From Adiantum capillus-veneris (taxonomy: Eukaryota; Streptophyta; Polypodiopsida; Polypodiales; Pteridaceae), in the NCBI GenBank assembly GCA_014529385.2, contig CM043966.1, positions 101,785,587-101,849,586 of the forward strand: a DNA stretch of 64,000 nt. Direction: 5' to 3'. A model generated the notes under the pieces. The model was given only the letters and a program-made list of their open reading frames with translations. It was not told where the DNA came from and did not search any database. Shown here in pieces: positions 58,785 to 64,000 of this stretch (positions are counted from its first letter, which is position 1; every line of letters starts with the position of its first letter). The position numbers and the translations under genes were made by a program.

Positions 58785-59351
58785 TACATGTCAAACCCAC
58801 GCAAGAAACATTGGGAGGCAGTGAAAGGAATATTGAGATACCTGAAAGCTACAAAGAGTATGCATATATGCTATGGGAGTTAGGAACTAAGTGTAAAGGG
58901 TTTTACAGGTTCAAATTATGCAGGTGACTTAGACAACCAAAGGTCTACGTCAGGGTATGTCTTTACATTGGCTGGTGGAGCAGTATCATGGAATTCTAGA
59001 TAACAAGATTGTGTTACTCAGTCTACTACAGAGGCTGAATATGTTGCAGCATCAGAGGCATGCAAAGAATCAATTTGGCTTAATCGACTAGTATTAGATT
59101 TGGGAATCAAAGAAGAGATGCCTGTGTTATATTGTGATAGTCAAAGTGATATACAATTGGCTCGCAATCCAGTTTACCACTCAAAGAAAAAGCATGTGGA
59201 TGTGAAGTATCATTTCATCAGGGAAATGCTCGAGGATAAGCAACTTCAGCTTGTCAAAGTTCACACCACCGAAAATCCTGCTGATCTACTTACAAAAGGA
59301 CTTCCCTCAGAGAGCTTTGCGCATTTTCGCAAGCAGTTAGGTGTAGGGTAG
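58785..59351 (+). pseudogene. Copia RNase H
   Basis: SGYVFTLAGGAVSWNS, STTEAEYVAASEACKESIWL and LYCDSQSDIQLARNPVYHSK carry the expected acidic residues. HTTENPADLLTKGLPS is the usual copia C-terminal motif. TGA (58785), TAG (58880) and TAA (59000) stops interrupt it. The end of the frame at 59351 is 90 bases before the 3' LTR. Confidence 0.88.
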
Positions 59352-59428
59352 TATATCACTTCTCTACATCTCTTGTATATTAGCTTGTATAGTAGCTTCT
59401 CTCACACTTAAAGTACCACATTGGACTT

Positions 59429-59440
59429 CAAGTGGGAGGT
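59429..59440 (+). promoter_or_regulatory. Copia polypurine tract
   Basis: AAGTGGGAGGT immediately before the 3' LTR. It is the expected plus-strand primer. Confidence 0.85.
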
Positions 59441-59632
59441 TGTTGGGGTATAAAGCCCAATGTCGTCGCCTAGGTAAGTGGGCGGGCCACCAGGTATCTC
59501 CACATATTCTTTTGTAAAAACCTAATAAGAACTCACTATGCTCTACACATTACAGTAGAGCAAGTTCACCATATCCTCGTGCTCTTCTTCTTGTACTCTC
59601 TCTCGCGTCGCACTTCCGCTCGTACTCCTTCA
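59441..59632 (+). repeat. Copia 3' LTR (192 bp)
   Basis: Same length as the 5' LTR, starting TGTTGGGGTATAAAG and ending CGTACTCCTTCA. About 91% identical by manual count. Confidence 0.95.
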
Positions 59633-59637
59633 TGATG
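59633..59637. repeat. Target-site duplication TGATG, right copy
   Basis: TGATG immediately right of the copia 3' LTR. Confidence 0.95.
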
Positions 59638-60606
59638 AGCAGTATGCAGCAGCACCATACGCGTTTACTATGTATTGAATGTCGGTGTTAGCGTCCCATA
59701 ATTCTAAAATTTTTGGATTGAAATTATTTGTGAAAATGTCTCTTGTTCTTCGTCTCATTAGCACGGTAGGTGTCACAATTTTTGATCGAATTGCTAATAC
59801 GTAATCTTCGAAAGAAAGTTCTAATTTTTCGAGCCAACTCTTGAAATCAACTGGTAATTCATCGAGTTTGGTTGTTTCGAAGAGTTCTTTGATTCTCTTA
59901 AGATTTTTCTTGTGTTGTTTGTTATGTTTTTCTTCTTCTTGCAATGGTTTAAGTACACAAGTGTAAGGCATTGGGTATCGGGGGAAATCAAAACGACATC
60001 TTTTTCCTTTTTTCAAGCAAGTTTTTCGATGTACGTGTTGTTGAATGTCTCTCAAATCTTCCTGAAGAAGGTTCTTGTCAATGCTAATGCATTTTTCAAT
60101 GAAGGTCATTACACTATTTCTATTTGCATCAGTTAGCTGAGGTGCATTTTCAATCCATATTAGACCATGATCATGTTGACTGCCACGACTTTGGAATTTG
60201 GTCACAAAAAAGTAATCTTTCACTTTTCCTCCCAGTATGTTGTTGTCTTTGCTGAGTAGTTTTTTCAAACTTCGAAATCTGTGTAAATAATATCTAGAAC
60301 ATGTAATCGGGTCCGATCGCACGAGACGTCTAATGTAAGAATTTTCTGTTTTGGTTTCATCTTTGTTCATGGGAGAGAGTTTTTCTAAACAATTAATTAG
60401 TTCTTTCCAGCGTCTCTCTGCAGACGAGAAAGTGACAAAAAAGGTAGGAGGGCCAAGCTGTCTTATCATCGCGAAGATATTTTTTTTAATCTTTTGTTTA
60501 TAATCTGGAGAAGTTCTCAAAGCTTCGTAATCTCTGTAACCTAACTTCGATCGAATACTTATGTCAACGTTTGCATCGTGCAACACATCTCATGCGTGAA
60601 GATCGA
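59633..60606 (-). pseudogene. Helentron Rep (HUH nuclease) N-terminal half
   Basis: This is the rolling-circle replication initiator that nicks one strand and becomes covalently linked to it. Visible blocks are PTFFVTFSSAERRWKELINC, SDPITCSRYYLHRF and the metal-binding HUH motif in GSQHDHGLIWIENA (near 60165-60178). KGKRCRFDFPRYPM and NFNPKILELWDANTDIQYIV follow. The last residues, NAYGAAAYCSS, carry the first Tyr of the catalytic pair. The frame then meets the copia LTR at 59632, so the insertion falls between the two catalytic tyrosines. Frame-matched stops lie upstream, for example TGA at 60845-60847. Confidence 0.88.
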
Positions 60607-62098
60607 TCCCTTCGAGTTTAACCTTTCTTAGACGGACCCATATAGACGAAATAATTTGTCATGTCATTATTTTCACTGCTTTAAAGAACAAGATTTCTAT
60701 ATCCAATGAAAATTGTCTGTCCCCATGAAGTAATTCTCATTTTGCAATTTTATGATAGTTTTTAACTGCTAGATCGTGATACTTACGTGGTTCACCGAAG
60801 AATATCTTTGGAAAACCTAGTTCTTCACAAAATGTGTCTTTCAATCAACTAAGTGGATGATTTTCTTCACTAGGCGCAACGTGCAAAATCTTATCGTTGT
60901 AATCAATGATTTTTTGTGCCGATGTGAATTGATGCATGAGAATATCGTGATAATTCTCATCGTCCTCTTCATCATCATTGCTCCTTACAAGACAAACTGA
61001 ATGCGCCTTTTGCAAGAGGATAATATGTCATAACCAATTCTCATTCAAGCTTATGTTCTCTTCCACGTAAAGATCGGAATGTAGAAGCTCTTTTAGCGCT
61101 TCAAGAGTGAGAAGTGGAAGCACTAGTCTGCTCAAATAATAATGATTGTATTCTAGTTTTCTCTTTAAACCTACGAGAATCGAGTTTTCTTCATCAATGA
61201 ATCGAGGCAAGCTTACTTGTGTTTCGGTAACGTTTGCTAGCACGTTCACAACACTTCCACGTAAACCGTATTGTCCGTCGTATGTTAACTCTCGTATTTT
61301 CGAGAACAATATTCGAGGTGCGATCAGTCTTTCTTCTAACTTGTTTAGTTTTTGTATAGTTTCATTCTTGTCGTTCAACCCGATTTCTTGTAAAGATTTA
61401 TAAGTTATTGCTAGTTTTCTTCTCTTTCTTTTGCAAGCTTCACAAATTCGTGTGAAGGTGTCACTAGCTTTCTTTTTTATCGTCAACGTTATTTGGTAAC
61501 AAAAAAGCATTCTATTGCAATGCTCGCATAAGGTTGAAGGAGTATCCTGTATTTCTTTTAAATACATTTCCAAAGGTGTATCACTGAAATGCAATCTCTT
61601 TTTCGAGCAGGGTTTCTGTTCCTCGGGAGAAATATCTTGATATGACTTTCTCAAGCGTTTTACCTTTGTTATTATCGCTGTTTTTGTACGAAGTGTGTTG
61701 GTTTCTTGAGACAAATACTCTTCGGCGACACATTTGTTACTGTTGTTAGGATACAAAACCAGTAACCTACAAAGTTTTGAAACTTCAGAAGATGTCCAAA
61801 TTTCAGATCTTTTCGACCCTGATGCAGGTTCGCGCATAGGATACACGTACAAAGTCCCGTCGATGTCTGTGACCAATATTCGATGTTTCATACCGTCATG
61901 GTTGCATGCACCGACGATTAATTTCCTTTGCTTCTTACGCTGTCCACTTTGTAAAACCACCTCAATGCACAAGTGGTTCGCTTCGCTGAAAATCTGGATT
62001 ATCTGAATAGTTAGTGCCAAGGGATTGCGAGAGGTTTTTAGCAACCTGTAGACTCTCTCCTAAGTTATTTTCGTTATGCTACTGTTGTTTCCCACCAT
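60607..62098 (-). pseudogene. Helentron N-terminal region (Cys-rich, DUF6570-like)
   Basis: The main frame, 62044-61028, contains LCEHCNRMLFCYQITLTIKK and ICEACKRKRRKLAI, forming paired CxxC motifs of a zinc ribbon. Then comes KLEERLIAPRILFSKIRELT with DGQYGLRGSVVNVLANV and VSLPRFIDEENSILVGLKRK. This combination is the conserved N-terminal block I associate with animal-type Helitron proteins (DUF6570). An ATG at 62098 begins MVGNNSSITKIT, then a TAG. Downstream of the TGA at 61028 an acidic stretch (NDDEEDDENYHD) and LKDTFCEELGFPKIFFGEPR lead to Rep, with several stops. Confidence 0.75.
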
Positions 62099-62520
62099 GA
62101 GAGAGTTTATTACATTTGTCGATGCGGTTTGTTGTTCTATTTGGAAGAGGACATAAGCAGCTAAGTTTCTCAAAAGATCTGTCGGTGCAATTGTTGTTTT
62201 TGTAATCTACTAGAAAATAGTGAATATATCAACATTCTCATTGTATGTACATAAGAAAGATTCATCGACGCCAAGTTTTTTTTATGTCGTCAATAGATGG
62301 AGATAGCCATTGTTTGAGTGAACTGAATGAGCAGAGAGAGGGAGAGAAAGAGAGAGAGAGGGCGGGGGGGGGGGGGGGGGGAGGGAGAGTTTCTTATCCA
62401 ATTGTAGATAGAAAAAAGAGAAGCAAGAGAAATATGCGAACGACTGGAAGCAGTGAACCTCTATCTGCAATACTGTAACTGACAAACACAAGCAAGGAAG
62501 TCTTTATGAATAATACTGAA

Positions 62521-62573
<53 letters not shown>

Positions 62574-62624
62574 CCAAAGATGTTGGCTACTGAAAATAAC
62601 GGGACTCTTTACATGTTCATATTT

Positions 62625-62669
<45 letters not shown>

Positions 62670-62966
62670 CAGCTGGGTCACTAACGACAGAGGCCTATGC
62701 ACAATACTTAGAGAGAGAGAGAGATGGAGGGGAAAAAATGAGTGAATAAGGAGGGAGAGAGAGAGACACACACGGGAAGGGAATCTCAAAAAAGGTATGC
62801 ACAGTTGCAAGTCTTTTTACAGAGGTTTGTTTTTTACAAGGGTTTTTGTACAAGGCTTTTTTGGTGCATTCAAGACCATGAAAAGGAAAACTAGATCGAA
62901 ACTCTCCAAGAGCTTTACCAGTATTATTTATATACAATGGTAATTTCTATTCTGCTTCCAAGGCCT
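62099..62966. other. Microsatellite-rich spacer
   Basis: A (GA)n/poly-G tract at 62333-62385 and (GA)n runs at 62527-62571, 62625-62667 and 62751-62765. No gene is supported between the Helentron start and the next gene. Confidence 0.7.
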
Positions 62967-64000
62967 TTACCCTGGATAAAAAGCAGTCAAATTTCCTGCA
63001 AGGCTGATTTTGAACGTGCCAGTGCGTGTTGTTGATGCCAAGATCTCCCTTGCAACTATTGGAATTTTAGAATACAAGCTTTGGAAAGTCTTGCCCAAAG
63101 CCAAGACCTCATCAACAATGAGTCCAACCAGTTGTGCAGAAATGACAGGACCTTCACTTGGCTTAATCTTCACTTGAAGCTTGGGAATCTCGTAGCTTGT
63201 AGTGGTCTTTTGGCAAGCGACATAGAAAAGACCTTCCGTCATTTTATGAACCTTGTTCGATTTGCAAATGGCACATAATGTCTCTAGAAGAACACCATTT
63301 ATATTAGAGAAACGCAAGACACCAAATACCTACAGGTCAAAAGTGAGAAAGAAAAATTACAAAGGAAGTCAGTACAGTTTCTAGGCAATCAAGTTATCCA
63401 ACATTACCTGTTTTCCGTAGCCGAGACTCTCAACCTGTGTCTTGTAAGTTTGTAAGAGATCAGATTGTAGACGCTTGCTATGAACAGGCACCAAGATCGT
63501 GAGATCCAAAACAGACAGCGTATTCTCACGACCTAAGAAAGCTCTGACATTCCTTGCAACAAAAGTTTTCACTTCTCCATTGTCAATATCCCTCTTGATA
63601 GACTTATACTCTTCTTTGCGATCGTTGACAAAAGTCAGCTGAAACAAGTACACGTTAAAAATCACGAAATCTTATCCACCCAAAGAGGTGCAAACGAGTT
63701 ATATGTACGGGACTTACAGTTGCTCGATCTTTGGGAGTAGAACCGTCAACCACCAGTAGTTCTCCACGAGTGGAGTTGGCGTACATTTCAAAACTCACTC
63801 TTAATAACAACAAAAGCAAGCGTACCCAAATAACTTTTTGCACCGCTTAGACCTGCACTTGCCGCCTCATCTAAGAAAAATCTTATCTTCGTTTCTGGGT
63901 AAAAGCTCAAGCGAATTGGAAACGAAGCAATGCAAGTGACGATCGAGGTAGCATCCAGATAAAGAGAGAAAGGTGACGTCCCACCGTCTACCTTGTTCTT
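62967..64000 (-). CDS. Intron-containing gene, 3' part; possibly RPA-like (OB-fold), 5' end outside the window
   Basis: Exons read 63718 and above, 63638-63408, then 63329-62967 with the stop at 62967. The introns are 63639-63717 (79 bp) and 63330-63407 (78 bp), with GTAAGT..TTTCAG and GTAATG..CTGTAG ends, and both keep phase 0. The last exon has CAICKSNKVHKMTEGLFYVA then CQK, a CxxC...C pattern like the zinc ribbon in RPA70 C-terminal OB folds. YEIPKLQVKIKPSEGPVISA and VDEVLALGKTFQSL follow. The middle exon has FVARNVRAFLGRENTLSVLD. The RPA assignment is a tentative inference. Upstream, 63788-64000 is open in a neighbouring frame (DEAASAGLSGAKSYLGTLAF), possibly the preceding coding part after a frameshift or unseen splice. 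Confidence 0.5.

Larger units (their letters stand above)
54152..59632 (+). mobile_element. Ty1/copia LTR retrotransposon (5481 bp), full length, decayed
   Basis: Two 192-bp LTRs, a Met-tRNA primer site, gag, protease, integrase, RT and RNase H in copia order (integrase before RT), a polypurine tract, and a perfect TGATG duplication. The LTRs differ at about 17 of 192 positions by my count, so this is not a recent insertion. In-frame stops (55981, 56413, 56884, 58226 and 58785) and frame changes at about 57497 and 58240-58360 mean no intact polyprotein. Confidence 0.95.
51266..62098 (-). mobile_element. Helitron of the Helentron type (Rep-helicase-EEP), split by a copia element
   Basis: In minus-strand order it encodes a Cys-rich N-terminal region, the HUH Rep nuclease, a PIF1-family helicase and a C-terminal EEP endonuclease. 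Removing the copia insert and one 5-bp target copy leaves about 5.3 kb of coding length, which suits a Helentron RepHel-EN protein. Several stops break it. I could not define the termini: flanks beyond 62098 and before 51266 show no clear terminal hairpin. Canonical plant Helitrons encode separate RPA-like proteins and lack the EEP domain. Confidence 0.82.

Overview
The window looks like repeat-dense nuclear DNA of a land plant. A fern or other seedless plant fits best, but the sequence does not prove it. The evidence is plant-type transposons (Ty3 elements with a second RNase H, a Ty1/copia element primed by initiator-Met tRNA, plant L1-type LINEs, a CACTA remnant), short GT-AG introns of 67-107 bp, and very many (GA)n, (CA)n and (AT)n microsatellites. 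I see no ordinary housekeeping gene, no rRNA, no tRNA and no CRISPR. Almost everything is mobile DNA at different stages of decay.

Layout. 1-6187: minus-strand Ty3/gypsy element with both LTRs (left one cut by the window), inserted into a LINE whose ORF1 and endonuclease start remain at 6188-7465. 7716-8880: 3' end of another LINE. 9.0-14.8 kb: microsatellites and unit A of a long non-coding repeat. 14.8-16.1 kb: LINE fragment. 16.2-18.4 kb: 5' half of a second Ty3 element. 18.9-28.1 kb: a compact four-gene block with two plus-strand genes converging on two minus-strand genes, flanked by weak inverted repeats. Its minus-strand genes are an 883-codon transposase-like protein and a histone H3-like protein. 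28.3-29.8 kb: CACTA-like remnant. 29.9-32.2 kb: tandem arrays rich in CCTAA. 34.2-35.9 kb: LINE. 36.0-40.0 kb: repeat unit B plus LINE. 40.4-45.8 kb: repeat unit C, interrupted by a plus-strand LINE. 47-49 kb: LINE tails. 49.4-51.0 kb: very long microsatellites. 51.3-62.1 kb: an endonuclease-bearing Helitron (Helentron type), split by a 5.48-kb copia element (54152-59632) with a perfect 5-bp target duplication. 62.9-64.0 kb: 3' part of an intron-containing gene of uncertain identity.

How the parts relate. The 18.9-28.1 kb block is the most interesting. It reads as one large DNA transposon that carries its own transposase, two unknown proteins and a histone H3-type protein with a long acidic/basic linker. 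A separate ATG at its promoter-proximal end opens an H3-like tail (MARTKQTAR). The Helitron at the right is the second highlight: its helicase and an EEP endonuclease share one reading frame, a design described mainly from animals. Both have premature stops, so the copies here are probably dead.
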